NCBI RefSeq assembly: GCF_014696715.1
Contig: NZ_JACJQO010000005.1
Span: forward strand, 124,001-188,000
Direction of reading: 5' to 3'
Origin: Pseudanabaena sp. FACHB-2040
GTDB lineage: Bacteria > Cyanobacteriota > Cyanobacteriia > Phormidesmidales > Phormidesmidaceae
DNA length: 64,000 bases
Numbering within the stretch: the first letter of the stretch is position 1; every line of letters begins with the position of its first letter. Both the position numbers and the translations under genes were made by a program. Positions 27,225 to 36,664 of this stretch are shown here, in pieces. Below the pieces are notes generated by a model. That model had not been told where the DNA came from. It saw nothing but the letters and a program-made list of their open reading frames with translations, and searched no databases.

Positions 27225-27288
27225 TTAACTGTCGAACCAGTTAACTGTTGAGCCAGTCAACTGTCAGGTCAATCAACTGTTAAGCCAG
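27225..27288. repeat. Four tandem 16-bp repeats between urtB and urtA
   Basis: Units are TTAACTGTCGAACCAG, TTAACTGTTGAGCCAG, TCAACTGTCAGGTCAA and TCAACTGTTAAGCCAG, directly adjacent. The conserved core is T-Y-A-A-C-T-G-T. There are no spacers, so it is not CRISPR. It could be a protein-binding array, an RNA-stabilising element or simply a microsatellite. Confidence 0.85.
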
Positions 27289-27497
27289 TATCGTATCGAG
27301 CCGCCAATTCCAAAAAAGTTCAAAGGCAACAGTCACCCTTTCCGGATTTTCCCTCCCTGTTGGGTAGTGCTTTAAAGGTGCTGCGGATTGTCCCTAACTG
27401 CACAAGCGCTTTTGGCTTAAGACAGCTTAGTTAAAGATCAACCCCCCTCAAACTATCGACCAAAGCCTTGGCGTGAAAAAGACATGCTACAGATAAA

Positions 27498-27522
27498 GGT
27501 GCGCTCAGACAACGAACGCACC
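27498..27522 (-). terminator. Stem-loop downstream of urtA (possible attenuator or processing site)
   Basis: On the minus strand GGTGCG pairs with CGCACC around a 13-base loop, followed by TTTATCT. The short stem and weak T tract suggest partial termination or 3'-end protection of the urtA message rather than full termination. Confidence 0.45.
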
Positions 27523-27626
27523 CTGCATTGTGTACCTTGTTTGATAGAGAGTGGCTAATTCAGTTACAGAGAGATGACTTGGTTATTTCTCTGCCTGCTT
27601 AGCCCAAACTGACTATCTTGCCTAGA

Positions 27627-28937
27627 CTACGCCTTGTACTTGCCGCCCTTAGCTGGGTCAGACCAGTCGCAAGCAAAGCCTTTGGTGTCAGCTACGTACT
27701 GGTTCCAAGGCACCGGATCAACCGGCCCTTCGGTAGACCAGACAATGTCAAACAGACCATCGTCACGCACTTCTCCAATTCTCACGGTCTTGGAGATGTG
27801 GTGGTTGGGGAACATTGTCACCGTTCCCTCAGGAGCGGCAAACTCTTGTCCGTAAGCAGCCTCCCGCACCGCTGCGATATCGAAAGAGCCGGCCTGCTCA
27901 ACCGCCTGCTTCCACAGGTAAACCATGATGTAGGCCGCTTCCATCGGGTCATTGGTCACCCGGTCTTCACCGTATTCGGCCTTGAAGTCGGCTACCCACT
28001 TCTCATTTTCAGGGGTTTCTACGGTCTGGAAGTAGTTCCAAGAAGCGTACTGATTCAGCAAGAATTCCTTACCGATTTGGCGGACTTCTTCTTCAGCAAT
28101 ACTCACCGACATCACAGGATAGCGATCAGGGGTAAGACCAGCACCCTGCATCTGCTTGAAGAAGGCTACGTTGCTGTCGCCGTTCAAGCTATTGAAAATC
28201 ACACCACCGTTTGGCAGAGCGGCTCTGATTTTAGTGATGATGGGAGTAACTTCGGTGTTGCCCAGAGGCAGGTAGTCTTCGCCCACAGTTCTGCCGCCCT
28301 TGGCTGCCAACTGCTCTTTGATGATGGTGTTGGCGGTGCGGGGGAATACGTAGTCAGAACCGACCAGGAAGAAGTCTTGGCCCTTGTTTTCTAGCAGCCA
28401 GTCAACTGCAGGCTCAATCTGCTGGTTGGGTGCAGCCCCGGTGTAAAAGATGTTCTTGGAACATTCTTGGCCTTCGTACTGCACCGGGTACCACAGCATG
28501 TGGTCCTTGGACTCAAATACGGGCAGCACTGCTTTCCGGCTAGCCGAGGTCCAGCAGCCGAACACGACCGAAACCTCGTCTTGGTCAATCAGTTTTTCAG
28601 CTTTCTCTGCAAAGGTAGGCCAGTCAGAAGCGCCATCTTCCTGAACAGCCTGAATCTGCCGACCTAAAACGCCGCCAGCAGCATTAATTTCTTTGATGGC
28701 GAGCATCTCAGCGTCTACCACAGTAGTCTCGCTGATCGCCATGGTGCCGCTCAGAGAGTGAAGGATACCGACCTTCACAGCATCGCCACTATCGCCCGAT
28801 GCTGTAGTGGTTGCACCACCCTCGGTAGACGTTCCCGTGGTGGTACCACCACCGCCACACGCCTTCAAGAGTACGGCGGTTCCCATTGTTGCCGAACCGT
28901 ACAACAGGAACTTTCTTCGATTAATTCGACTGGACAT
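27627..28937 (-). CDS. urtA: Urea ABC transporter substrate-binding lipoprotein UrtA
   Basis: The 436-residue protein begins with a twin-arginine-like lipoprotein signal: R-R-K-F at residues 7-10, a hydrophobic stretch, and the lipobox L-L-K-A-C with C27. A Gly/Thr/Ser-rich linker follows, then the Leu/Ile/Val-type periplasmic binding fold ([13 protein letters not shown] and later I-Y-W-P-like W-Y-P-V-Q-Y-E-G). It captures urea, and related short amides, in the periplasm and hands it to UrtB/UrtC. An NtcA-type promoter lies about 70-112 bases upstream. It is the first gene of the urt operon. Confidence 0.95.
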   Translation of the reverse strand: MSSRINRRKFLLYGSATMGTAVLLKACGGGGTTTGTSTEGGATTTASGDSGDAVKVGILHSLSGTMAISETTVVDAEMLAIKEINAAGGVLGRQIQAVQEDGASDWPTFAEKAEKLIDQDEVSVVFGCWTSASRKAVLPVFESKDHMLWYPVQYEGQECSKNIFYTGAAPNQQIEPAVDWLLENKGQDFFLVGSDYVFPRTANTIIKEQLAAKGGRTVGEDYLPLGNTEVTPIITKIRAALPNGGVIFNSLNGDSNVAFFKQMQGAGLTPDRYPVMSVSIAEEEVRQIGKEFLLNQYASWNYFQTVETPENEKWVADFKAEYGEDRVTNDPMEAAYIMVYLWKQAVEQAGSFDIAAVREAAYGQEFAAPEGTVTMFPNHHISKTVRIGEVRDDGLFDIVWSTEGPVDPVPWNQYVADTKGFACDWSDPAKGGKYKA

Positions 28938-29007
28938 TCAAGCTCGCTCCTGACTCACAAAAACAACGCACGCCACTATGCGGAAAAAATTCTGCAATCA
29001 AGGTGAG

Positions 29008-29049
29008 ATATTAGAGTCAGGGTCGGCACAAAAGTGTAGCTTACGCTAC
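29008..29049 (-). promoter_or_regulatory. NtcA-activated promoter of urtA
   Basis: On the minus strand GTAGCGTAAGCTAC (29049-29036) is a perfect GTA-N8-TAC NtcA box. Exactly 22 bases later is the -10 element TAATAT (29013-29008), fitting TA-N3-T. This is the canonical class II NtcA promoter spacing, so the urt operon should be induced when combined nitrogen is scarce (high 2-oxoglutarate). Confidence 0.9.
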
Positions 29050-29107
29050 CAAAACGCCTAAAGCGTCTGTAGAGTAGATGAAGATTGCAAGTACCTTAGG
29101 GTAGAGG

Positions 29108-29734
29108 TCAGGCCGTCCCAGATGCTGAAGTTGCTTCTGGAAAAGCATAGTGCTGAATAAAGTCAATGACTGTTTCTAGCCCCTGACGAGTTTTAAGATT
29201 AGTGAAGACAAAGGGCTTGGTGCCCCGCATTTTCAGGGTGTCTCGCTCCATTACCCCTAAATCTGCTCCTACTAGGGCGGCCAAGTCAATTTTGTTAATC
29301 ACCAGCAAATCAGATTTAGTAATGCCGGGGCCACCTTTGCGCGGTATTTTTTCCCCTGCTGCCACATCAATGACATATAGGGTCAAGTCCACTAGTTCAG
29401 GACTAAAAGTAGAGGCCAAGTTGTCGCCGCCACTTTCAACAAAGATCAGGTCTAGAGGGTGAAGGCGAGACTCCAGATCCTCAATTGCCACAAGATTGAT
29501 CGAGGCATCTTCTCGAATGGCCGTATGCGGGCAGCCGCCGGTTTCTACCCCCAAAATTCGATCCTGGCTGAGGGCTTGGCTGCGAACTAGAAACTGGGCG
29601 TCTTCCTGGGTATAGATATCGTTGGTGACGACAGCAATGGAATATTGGCTTCTCAGTGCTTTGCAGAGCGCGTCTACTAGGGCTGTCTTACCCGACCCAA
29701 CCGGGCCTGCAATGCCAACTCGAAATGGGCTCAT
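29108..29734 (-). CDS. ureG: Urease accessory GTPase UreG
   Basis: The 208-residue SIMIBI GTPase has the P-loop [10 protein letters not shown] (about residues 10-19), the nickel-binding C-P-H motif in [19 protein letters not shown] and the base-recognition N-K-I-D-L. It supplies GTP-driven nickel delivery to urease with UreE, UreF and UreD. It is the last of three accessory genes, four bases after ureF. The catalytic genes ureABC and ureD are not in the window. Confidence 0.96.
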   Translation of the reverse strand: MSPFRVGIAGPVGSGKTALVDALCKALRSQYSIAVVTNDIYTQEDAQFLVRSQALSQDRILGVETGGCPHTAIREDASINLVAIEDLESRLHPLDLIFVESGGDNLASTFSPELVDLTLYVIDVAAGEKIPRKGGPGITKSDLLVINKIDLAALVGADLGVMERDTLKMRGTKPFVFTNLKTRQGLETVIDFIQHYAFPEATSASGTA

Positions 29735-29738
29735 AACA

Positions 29739-30443
29739 TTAACTTCTAAACAACCGGCTGTAGAGGGTTTCGTGCTGCATGCTAGCTAAGCTTAGGCCCC
29801 AGCCGCTGCTTTCTAGCTGATCGTCTGTCAGTAGCAGCAGTGATTGGGTGGCTGTTTCTATGGTGGGGTACAGGTTCAGCAAAAGCTGTTGCCCGGCAGT
29901 TTGACCCAGAGGCACCAGCTTGATTGCAGCATTAACCAGGTTAGTGGCCCAGCTTTGGAGGTAGCCTAAAACGCTGGTTTGTAGGTCAATTTGCCAATAG
30001 GCAGCGGTAAGGCCAAAGGCAACCGCAAAGTTGCAGGGGCTGCCTAAAGCAGTGAGTTCGTCTCTCAATTCGGGATGAATCTGCTCCAACATGCGGATCA
30101 GGGCTCGTCCCATCTGCCAGCTTTGTAGCCGCAGTTCTTCGCTTTCTCGGGCGGCTGATAGCCAATCATTCCAGTAGGTGAGCGTGGTGCGATGGTCGAA
30201 GCTCGACCCATAGGGGCCATTGCTTTTCTGGAAAGCGCCATGAACTCGCAGCAAAACGGCGGCCTCTAAACGCACTGATCCCCGCTGCAGTTCCTGGGTA
30301 ATCCAATCTTCCACCTGCTTTGGTGTAGGTAGTTTACCTGCATCCACCAGAGTTTCTAGACCTTCTGAATAGCTGAAGGCTCCCACGGGCAGAGCCGGAC
30401 TGGCAAGCTGCAGCAGTCGTAGGAGTGCCTGTGTTTCAGTCAT
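29739..30443 (-). CDS. ureF: Urease accessory protein UreF
   Basis: I place the start at ATG 30443 (234 residues), where the protein begins [13 protein letters not shown] and the family motif [13 protein letters not shown] follows at about residues 18-30. A longer in-frame start at 30533 lies inside ureE and is unlikely. The rest is all-helical, as expected. UreF acts as the GTPase-gating scaffold in the UreDFG complex that inserts nickel into apo-urease. Its start overlaps the ureE stop by eight bases, implying coupled translation. Confidence 0.94.
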   Translation of the reverse strand: MTETQALLRLLQLASPALPVGAFSYSEGLETLVDAGKLPTPKQVEDWITQELQRGSVRLEAAVLLRVHGAFQKSNGPYGSSFDHRTTLTYWNDWLSAARESEELRLQSWQMGRALIRMLEQIHPELRDELTALGSPCNFAVAFGLTAAYWQIDLQTSVLGYLQSWATNLVNAAIKLVPLGQTAGQQLLLNLYPTIETATQSLLLLTDDQLESSGWGLSLASMQHETLYSRLFRS

Positions 30444-30930
30444 GAGTGTGTGGGGTAGATGAGTGGACGGGGTGAGGGGTGGACGGATGAGGGCCTGCGT
30501 GGCTGTGGCTGTAGGCTCCGGCTTCGGGGACAAAGGGCGCGAATTCGGCTTTCACTTCAAGACCAAGCTGGTGCAGCATGTCTTCCAGCACAGGGTCAGG
30601 TTCGAGCCTCAGGTAGTCGGGGGTTACTTCTAGAGCAATGTGGCGGTTACCCAAGTGATAGGCTGCCCGCAGCAGCTGCAGGGGGTGGTCGGCGGTCACA
30701 GTGAGCACAGGCTCTGGCTTGGCTAGAACGCGAATCAGGCTGCCATCTTCGGCTGCTAAGAGGTCTTGGCCCTGCAGAACGGTGCCTCGAGGCAGTCTGA
30801 GGTAGATGGGCTGGCCATCGTCTGCCGTGAAGTGGTGGCGCGATCGCACTCGTTCTGCGGCTGTTAGTGAGAGGGTGGTAACCACCGCAGCAGCGGAGTC
30901 GGAAGAGAGACGGTGAATCAGGATGTGCAC
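30436..30930 (-). CDS. ureE: Urease accessory protein UreE (nickel chaperone)
   Basis: The 164-residue protein has the UreE peptide-binding N-terminal domain (about 1-70, with [13 protein letters not shown]) and the metal-binding domain with [12 protein letters not shown] (about 91-102). It ends in a His/Pro/Thr/Ser tail of about 25 residues containing seven or so histidines, as in nickel-storing UreE forms. The tail is encoded by a pyrimidine-rich tract resembling intergenic repeats elsewhere in the window. It hands Ni(II) to UreG. It is the first gene of ureE-ureF-ureG. Confidence 0.94.
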   Translation of the reverse strand: MHILIHRLSSDSAAAVVTTLSLTAAERVRSRHHFTADDGQPIYLRLPRGTVLQGQDLLAAEDGSLIRVLAKPEPVLTVTADHPLQLLRAAYHLGNRHIALEVTPDYLRLEPDPVLEDMLHQLGLEVKAEFAPFVPEAGAYSHSHAGPHPSTPHPVHSSTPHTHD

Positions 30931-31262
30931 GGCTAACTTGAGTGCAGTTGACCTAAATACTTAACACGATCTCTAGCAAGCTGCCGATTAGAAATCGGGC
31001 GCGCCATGATTGCGGATTGTAAACAAAATCTTGTTTCGAGCCTGCTTAAAAACTTGCTAAATTCACCTGAAAATCAGGAGTTCCACGGATTGAAAGCCTG
31101 CAAAAGGATGATAGAGCAGCGAAGGTCAGATCTTTAATTGGCACTTCATTTCCGGATCAGCCTTATATCAGCTTGGGGTCTCTCATACCAGAACCGAAAG
31201 CTTTCGGTTTCCCCCAGATGACTCAAAAACAACTTTGTTGTTACAAGGAGCCCCCACTGATT
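30931..31262. other. Intergenic region upstream of ureE and the LuxR-type gene
   Basis: It contains a short inverted repeat (AAACAA-AATC-TTGTTT, 31021-31036) of unknown meaning and must hold divergent promoters. No consensus NtcA box at a workable distance from ureE was found. Confidence 0.45.
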
Positions 31263-31847
31263 ATGATTGCATCCCCTTTTAAGCAAGCATTACTAGAGCA
31301 GCCACGACCTGACACCCTAGACTTAGCAACCCCCATCTCAGTTTTAGCCACGATCCTGGAAGGTTTTTCCGATGGTGTTTTGCTTCTAACCGACCGGGGT
31401 GAATGCCTTCAAGTTAACTGTCAGGGACGCCGTCTGTGCCGCCTACTCAGCCCCAATCAGGCAGTTCCCTCAGAAGTTTGGTCCCTCTGCGAAAAATTAA
31501 TCGAAGGCCGGAGCCTGCTACCCGACATCAACCTCGTGCTGTCAGACACCGTGACCAGCGCTGCTGGGTCCACTATTTCTATTCGGGCGCAGTGGATTGA
31601 ATTTGGTGGTCACGGCGAAACCTGCCTCTTGGTGATGATGGAAGATCAAACGCAAACCGCCAAGGTCTCTGCCCTACTGGAATCTCGCCAGTACAACCTA
31701 ACCCCCCGAGAAACCGAAGTCTGGCTGCTGCGGAAAACCAACTGCAGCTACGACGAAATCGCCGCAAGGCTGTTCATCGCCCTGAACACTGTCAAGCGCC
31801 ACCTTAAGAGCATCTACGCCAAGCGTAAGCAGGTGTTGGAGGAGTAG
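31263..31847 (+). CDS. LuxR-type helix-turn-helix transcriptional regulator
   Basis: I start at ATG 31263 (194 residues, M-I-A-S-P-F-K-Q-A-L-L); an upstream in-frame GTG at 31173 would add 30 poorly conserved residues. The N-terminal part (about 25-130) resembles a PAS-type sensor (I-L-E-G-F-S-D-G-V-L-L-L-T-D-R-G). The C-terminal part is a GerE/LuxR helix-turn-helix: L-T-P-R-E-T-E-V-W-L-L then Y-D-E-I-A-A-R-L-F-I-A-L-N-T-V-K-R-H-L. No phospho-receiver domain is present. The target genes are unknown; it is divergent from ureE. Confidence 0.87.
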   Translation: MIASPFKQALLEQPRPDTLDLATPISVLATILEGFSDGVLLLTDRGECLQVNCQGRRLCRLLSPNQAVPSEVWSLCEKLIEGRSLLPDINLVLSDTVTSAAGSTISIRAQWIEFGGHGETCLLVMMEDQTQTAKVSALLESRQYNLTPRETEVWLLRKTNCSYDEIAARLFIALNTVKRHLKSIYAKRKQVLEE

Positions 31848-31849
31848 AG

Positions 31850-32005
31850 GGTGAAGGGGAGGTGGGTGGATGAGTGGGAGGGTGACAGGAGGCAAACCCG
31901 CATTTCCCTACTTTCCCATTCTCCCTTACCTCCCCTATCTCCTCCACCTACCCATCCACCCCCTACCCATTTACCCATCCACCCCTCCCGCCCCCTGGTG
32001 TAGAG
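31850..32005. repeat. Purine/pyrimidine-asymmetric low-complexity repeat tract
   Basis: A G-rich half (GGTGGGTGGATGAGTGGGAG and similar) is followed by a C/T-rich half built from CCCATCCACCCC-like units, so the two halves can pair imperfectly. Similar wording appears at 56655-56680, 61493-61635 and in the MITE-like elements. Confidence 0.7.
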
Positions 32006-32030
32006 TCAAGAAAACGCTCTCACATCAATC

Positions 32031-32810
32031 ATGCTGCCGAAGGACGAACTGCTCAAACACGTGGAAAACCGGGAGACGCTGGCCCGGATTTTAGACCAGA
32101 CCGAACAGGCGATTCGAACCTGGGAGGTGGTAGTGACTGGGTTCTTGTCTCCTCCAGAGTTGGTGGAGGCGCAGGATCTGTTTCGGCGGCTGACGGAGGT
32201 GCATACTGCGGCTTGGGGAGGCTATCCTCAGGCAGAGCGGCAGCGGCTTGCGATCGCACGTATCGACCTGCCGCTAGAGCCTGAACAAATTCCTCTAGCC
32301 TTGATTGATTTGGCTGGCAATTTTCTTTTTGACCCGGCCAGTCACCGAGACTTTTTGGGCTCGCTTTTGGGTACAGGGCTGGTGCGCGACAAGATTGGCG
32401 ACATTTTGGTGATGGGCGAACGGGGAGCACAGGCCATTGTGGATCCGGAGCTGGTGGAGTTTCTTGAACTCAACCTGACCCAGGTGCGATCGGTGCCGGT
32501 CAAGACCCGCGCCCTCGACTGGAGCGAGCTTAAGGTCAGGCCGCCCCAGAAGAAAGAACTTACGACCGTTGAGGCCTCTCTGCGCTTGGATGCTGTAGCC
32601 TCTGCGGGCTTTGGCATGTCGCGCAGCAAGATGGCCGACATGATCACGGCTGGCGATGTGCGGGTCAACTGGAAAACCATTACCCAGTCCAGCCACAACG
32701 TGCAGTCGGGCGATTTGGTAGCGATCCGCGGCAAGGGGCGGCTGGAGATTGGCGAAGTAGCTGTGACTAAAAAGGAACGCTATCGGGTCAACCTGACGCG
32801 TTACGTGTAG
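32031..32810 (+). CDS. Photosystem II S4-domain RNA-binding protein (YlmH-like)
   Basis: The 259-residue protein has an N-terminal alpha/beta region (about 1-170) and a C-terminal S4 RNA-binding fold: R-L-D-A-V-A-S-A-G-F-G-M-S-R-S-K-M-A-D-M-I and G-D-V-R-V-N-W-K (about 185-220). Cyanobacteria and plastids have a conserved protein of this architecture described as a PSII S4 domain protein; its relative YlmH acts in ribosome quality control. It is therefore expected to bind structured RNA or ribosomes in the cytoplasm. The start at ATG 32031 follows the repeat tract directly. Confidence 0.88.
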   Translation: MLPKDELLKHVENRETLARILDQTEQAIRTWEVVVTGFLSPPELVEAQDLFRRLTEVHTAAWGGYPQAERQRLAIARIDLPLEPEQIPLALIDLAGNFLFDPASHRDFLGSLLGTGLVRDKIGDILVMGERGAQAIVDPELVEFLELNLTQVRSVPVKTRALDWSELKVRPPQKKELTTVEASLRLDAVASAGFGMSRSKMADMITAGDVRVNWKTITQSSHNVQSGDLVAIRGKGRLEIGEVAVTKKERYRVNLTRYV

Positions 32811-32929
32811 GCTTAATGATCCCAGTTGGCGGAGTGTTGGGCAGGAACGGTTGCCGGAAAAGCAGAATTTGCGATTGAAGAATCCTCTGGGAATTCTGTA
32901 CTGAACGCTTTTTCGGATTAAAAACTATC

Positions 32930-34270
32930 ATGCCTCGCCTGTGCGATCGCGCCTTTGAAATTCTCGCTGCCGAAGTGAAACGGCTCTGCGGCTCCGACCC
33001 GCTGCAAAAAGTTAGGCAAGACATCGTCTTGAAGCGGCTAGAGCGGTTCCGATTGGGAGAAGGGTCGCCGTTGACCCTGGCTGAAATGCGTCAGGCTGTC
33101 GAAGACATCTTTCCAGAGTTTAGTGAAAAGGTGCTCAAGCGAGCAGCCAAAGCCAATGGGGCCGCTGTGGTGCAGCGCCAGTTGGGCTGCGTTGGGGCAA
33201 CGGCGTTGGGCTTGGTAGGGCTGACTGGGGCAGTCTGGCTTTTAAATCTGCCCTACCCGATGATCCGATGGCCGGTCGCCCGCGTTGCGCCGATCGTCCT
33301 GCTGCCCAGCTTTATTCGCATGGATCGCGACTATCGGCAAACGGTTTCTCTAGTGGCCCAGGCTGATCAGCTAGTCAACCAGGCTACCAGCGCTCAAGAT
33401 ATTGAGCTGGGCAACGAAAAAGTGACTCAGGCACAAAAGCATCTAGACGGCCTACCGGTTTGGTTTTTGGGCTACTATCCCCGGACCTACTGCACCTTCG
33501 CTAGCTGCACTTGGCGCTTTACCTTCGACGAGTTCCAAACCGCCCGATCCGAAGTGGGTCGCATGGAGGCCCGCGTTTTTCAGGAGAAAAATTCCCAGGA
33601 TTTGCTGCAAACGGCTACAGCTACAGTCGAGACAGCTAAGCAGACTTACCGCACTTCCCAGGAACCCTCAGCTAAGACCGCTGCCCTAGTCGCCTGGCAG
33701 TCGGGTATGGACAAGCTCAACGAGATTCCGGCTGAGACCTTGGCTGGTCGCATGGCTCAAACTAAGCTAGCTGCCTACTCCCGCGATTACGAACAGGTGG
33801 CAGGTAGCGTGGCTGGGAGCACCCGATCTAATACGCTGATTGGAGCCGCTCGAGAATTCGCGCTGACCGCCGCCCAGGAGGGGCAAAACCCACCCCACAA
33901 CGCCGACACCTGGCGCAGAATTGCAGCGCTGTGGGAGCAGGCCATTGACCGTCTAGAGCAGGTACCCGTAGAAGATGCCGGGTATACTGAAGCCCAGCGC
34001 CTGCTGGCAAGATATACCAACGACAGGGGCATTGTCGAAAACAAGATTTCAGCTGAAGAAGACTCTGTGAGGGCGTTTGAGTCTGCTCAAACAAAAAATC
34101 AGCAATTTCTGGCGCAGGACCTAGAGGCAATGGCTCCCAATCAAATTGCCAGCGATCTACAAGGCATTACCAATGACCTGAGAAAGGTGCAGTCGGGTAC
34201 AACGGCTTACCAAGAAGCTCAAGAAATGTTGCGCTCGGCTGAAGGAAAATTGAAGCAGCTCAATCGTTAA
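32930..34270 (+). CDS. Conserved cyanobacterial membrane protein, unknown function
   Basis: In this 446-residue protein, residues about 1-80 are a charged helical domain. Two hydrophobic helices follow at about 85-125 (G-C-V-G-A-T-A-L-G-L-V-G-L-T-G-A-V-W-L-L then a second). The long remainder is coiled-coil/helical and repeats a pattern of A-Q and L-x-x-I-P (for example K-H-L-D-G-L-P-V-W and D-K-L-N-E-I-P), each about 60-75 residues, suggesting tandem helical hairpins. It is probably anchored with the helical part in one compartment. No enzymatic motif is visible. Confidence 0.75.
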   Translation: MPRLCDRAFEILAAEVKRLCGSDPLQKVRQDIVLKRLERFRLGEGSPLTLAEMRQAVEDIFPEFSEKVLKRAAKANGAAVVQRQLGCVGATALGLVGLTGAVWLLNLPYPMIRWPVARVAPIVLLPSFIRMDRDYRQTVSLVAQADQLVNQATSAQDIELGNEKVTQAQKHLDGLPVWFLGYYPRTYCTFASCTWRFTFDEFQTARSEVGRMEARVFQEKNSQDLLQTATATVETAKQTYRTSQEPSAKTAALVAWQSGMDKLNEIPAETLAGRMAQTKLAAYSRDYEQVAGSVAGSTRSNTLIGAAREFALTAAQEGQNPPHNADTWRRIAALWEQAIDRLEQVPVEDAGYTEAQRLLARYTNDRGIVENKISAEEDSVRAFESAQTKNQQFLAQDLEAMAPNQIASDLQGITNDLRKVQSGTTAYQEAQEMLRSAEGKLKQLNR

Positions 34271-34548
34271 GTCTTTAACAATAAGGCTTTTGAATGACGA
34301 GTAAAAACTCATAAAAGCTGAGATTTTTCTTTAAATTAACCCGCTGAGTTTGACAGCTCTTGCTGAAACCCTTTCATAGTCTGGAACATAGCGATCTTCC
34401 CTAAAAAGAAAGATTTCTCATATTTCATCAGATTTCGGGAATTTCCAGGCGGTCTAGGGTCAAACGAGAGATATCCGATCAGGATTGATGTGTCAAAATG
34501 TAAGCGGTTTTTGCCAAGCTGCTAAAACCGTCGGAGTAGGCATACGCA

Positions 34549-36624
34549 ATGGAATCTATAGACGCTTTATATCAATATGCCTGGCTAATACCTGTGTTGC
34601 CCTTGATCGGGGCAACCGTGGTAGGAACGGGTCTAATTTCCTACAGCCAGAGCATCAACAAACTGCGACAGCCTGCGGCAATTTTCATCGTCTCCCTGAC
34701 TGGGGCGGCGATGGTTCTGTCCTTCTTGCTGTTTTGGAGTCAGGTGCAGGGCCATGAACCCTACACCAAAATGATTGAGTGGGCCTCCGCTGGAGACTTC
34801 CGCCTACTCATGGGCTTCACCATCGACAACCTGGCTTCTTTGATGCTGGTGATTGTCACGACAGTTGCCTTTTTGGTGATGGTGTACACCCACGGCTACA
34901 TGGCCCACGACCCAGGCTATGTCCGCTTCTACTCCTATCTGAGCCTTTTTACATCTTCTATGTTGGGGCTGGTAATTAGCCCTAACCTCGTCCAGGTCTA
35001 CATTTTTTGGGAGCTGGTAGGGATGTGCTCCTACCTGCTGATTGGCTTCTGGTATAACCGCAAGCCCGCAGCAGATGCCTGCCAAAAAGCCTTTGTGACT
35101 AACCGAGTAGGCGACTTTGGCCTGCTCCTAGGTATTTTGGGGCTGTTTTGGGCCACTGGCAGCTTTGACTTTGCCGTCATGGGCGAACGCATGACCGCCC
35201 TGGTCGAAAACGGCAGCCTGAGCGCTGGCGTAGCGGCTATTTTTGCCATTTTGGTCTTTTTAGGGCCAATGGCCAAGTCGGCCCAGTTCCCGCTGCATGT
35301 GTGGCTGCCCGACGCGATGGAAGGCCCCACTCCCATTTCGGCGCTGATTCACGCAGCAACGATGGTAGCCGCTGGGGTCTTCCTGGTGGCGCGCATGTAT
35401 CCGGTGTTTGAAGAGATCCCGGTAGCGATGAATGCGATCGCATATGTCGGGGCCTTCACTGCCTTTATGGGCGCAACGATTGCCATTACCCAAAATGACA
35501 TCAAAAAGGGTTTGGCCTATTCCACCATGTCTCAGCTGGGCTACATGGTGATGGCGATGGGGGTAGGTGCCTACGGAGCCGGTCTGTTTCACCTGATGAC
35601 CCATGCCTACTTCAAGGCCATGCTGTTCCTGGGCTCTGGCTCTGTGATTCACAGCATGGAGAGCGTGGTAGGTCACGATGCCGCCTACGCCCAAGACATG
35701 CGGATGATGGGCGGCCTGCGTAAATACATGCCGGTCACGTCTGCGACCTTCCTGATTGGCACCCTGGCGATCAGCGGGATTCCTCCCTTTGCTGGCTTTT
35801 GGTCCAAGGATGAAATTTTGGGAGCCACCTTCAACGCCAATCCGGCGCTGTGGGCGGTTGGCTGGGTGACGGCTGGCATTACGGCTTTCTACATGTTCCG
35901 GATGTACTTCAGCACCTTTGAAGGGCCTTTCCGGGGCAACGACCCGGCGGTGCGTCAGCAGATCAAGGTGGAGCAGCTACAGCGCATGGGCCTGTCGATG
36001 GGGCCAGGGGCGATGAACTCTCAGGAGCTCACGCTAGACACTGAAGAATCCGACGCTGATCATCACGGTCACGAGCCGCATGAGTCGCCGTTCTCGATGA
36101 TTTTTCCGCTGATGGTGTTAGCGGTGCCCTCGGTTTTGATCGGTTTGGTCGGAACGCCTTTTGCCAACCGCTTTGAGGAGTTCATTCATCCGCCTAGCGA
36201 AACGCTTCAGGACGTGCTGGAAGCCTCTGAGTCTTTTGACCTGAATGAGTTTCTGCTGATGGGCGGTAGCTCGGTTGCCATTGCGGTGGTTGGGATCATT
36301 CTGGCGGTGCTGATGTACCGGACTCGGGTGATTGATCCAGGTGCGATCGCAAGCCGCATCAAGCCCTTCTACAGCCTCTCCCTCAACAAGTGGTACATCG
36401 ACGACATCTACGATGTGGTCTTTGTTCAGGGCAGCCGCAAGCTAGCCAAACAGGTGCTAGAAGTCGACATCCGCATTGTCGATGGTCTAGTTAACCTGGC
36501 GGGCTTTGTCACCCTGATTACTGGAGAAGGTCTGAAGTACCTCGAAAATGGTCGGGCCCAGTTCTATGCCCTGATTGTCTTCGGGGCTGTGCTGGGGCTG
36601 GTGCTGCTCTCGGGCGTTACCTAA
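34549..36624 (+). CDS. ndhF: NAD(P)H-quinone oxidoreductase subunit 5, NdhF1
   Basis: At 691 residues it has about 16 membrane helices, matching full-length NdhF. Antiporter-like hallmarks are W-E-L-V-G-M-C-S-Y-L-L-I-G-F-W (about residues 146-160), P-L-H-V-W-L-P-D-A-M-E-G-P-T-P-I-S-A-L-I-H-A (about 249-270) and H-A-Y-F-K-A-M-L-F-L. The C-terminal part carries the long lateral helix region. It is a proton-pumping subunit of the thylakoid NDH-1L complex in respiration and cyclic electron flow. It is paired with ndhD downstream, but a strong hairpin separates them. Confidence 0.96.
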   Translation: MESIDALYQYAWLIPVLPLIGATVVGTGLISYSQSINKLRQPAAIFIVSLTGAAMVLSFLLFWSQVQGHEPYTKMIEWASAGDFRLLMGFTIDNLASLMLVIVTTVAFLVMVYTHGYMAHDPGYVRFYSYLSLFTSSMLGLVISPNLVQVYIFWELVGMCSYLLIGFWYNRKPAADACQKAFVTNRVGDFGLLLGILGLFWATGSFDFAVMGERMTALVENGSLSAGVAAIFAILVFLGPMAKSAQFPLHVWLPDAMEGPTPISALIHAATMVAAGVFLVARMYPVFEEIPVAMNAIAYVGAFTAFMGATIAITQNDIKKGLAYSTMSQLGYMVMAMGVGAYGAGLFHLMTHAYFKAMLFLGSGSVIHSMESVVGHDAAYAQDMRMMGGLRKYMPVTSATFLIGTLAISGIPPFAGFWSKDEILGATFNANPALWAVGWVTAGITAFYMFRMYFSTFEGPFRGNDPAVRQQIKVEQLQRMGLSMGPGAMNSQELTLDTEESDADHHGHEPHESPFSMIFPLMVLAVPSVLIGLVGTPFANRFEEFIHPPSETLQDVLEASESFDLNEFLLMGGSSVAIAVVGIILAVLMYRTRVIDPGAIASRIKPFYSLSLNKWYIDDIYDVVFVQGSRKLAKQVLEVDIRIVDGLVNLAGFVTLITGEGLKYLENGRAQFYALIVFGAVLGLVLLSGVT

Positions 36625-36634
36625 GTTCTGGTAG

Positions 36635-36664
36635 AAACCCGGTTCTTTGGAAGAACCGGGTTTT
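36635..36664 (+). terminator. Strong hairpin terminator after ndhF
   Basis: A perfect 13-bp stem (AAACCCGGTTCTT with AAGAACCGGGTTT) and three-base loop end in a short T run, 11 bases after the ndhF stop. It implies that ndhD has its own promoter or depends on readthrough. Confidence 0.88.

Larger units (their letters stand above)
27167..27626. other. Long urtA-urtB intergenic region
   Basis: This 460-base gap inside an otherwise tightly packed operon holds a four-unit 16-bp tandem repeat (27225-27288) and a stem-loop (27498-27522). Its likely role is differential expression: the binding protein UrtA is normally needed in excess of the membrane subunits. No gene is present. Confidence 0.7.

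Noticed and set aside
27225-27288. Short CRISPR-like array
   Set aside because: The four 16-bp units are directly adjacent with no spacers and no cas genes are nearby.
30947-30960. GT-N10-AC, a relaxed NtcA-like sequence upstream of ureE
   Set aside because: It ends only 17 bases before the ureE start, leaving no room for a -10 element at the required spacing, and it matches only the minimal consensus.
32110-32120. GATTCGAACC resembling a tRNA T-loop
   Set aside because: It lies inside the S4-domain protein gene and no acceptor or anticodon stems can be formed around it.
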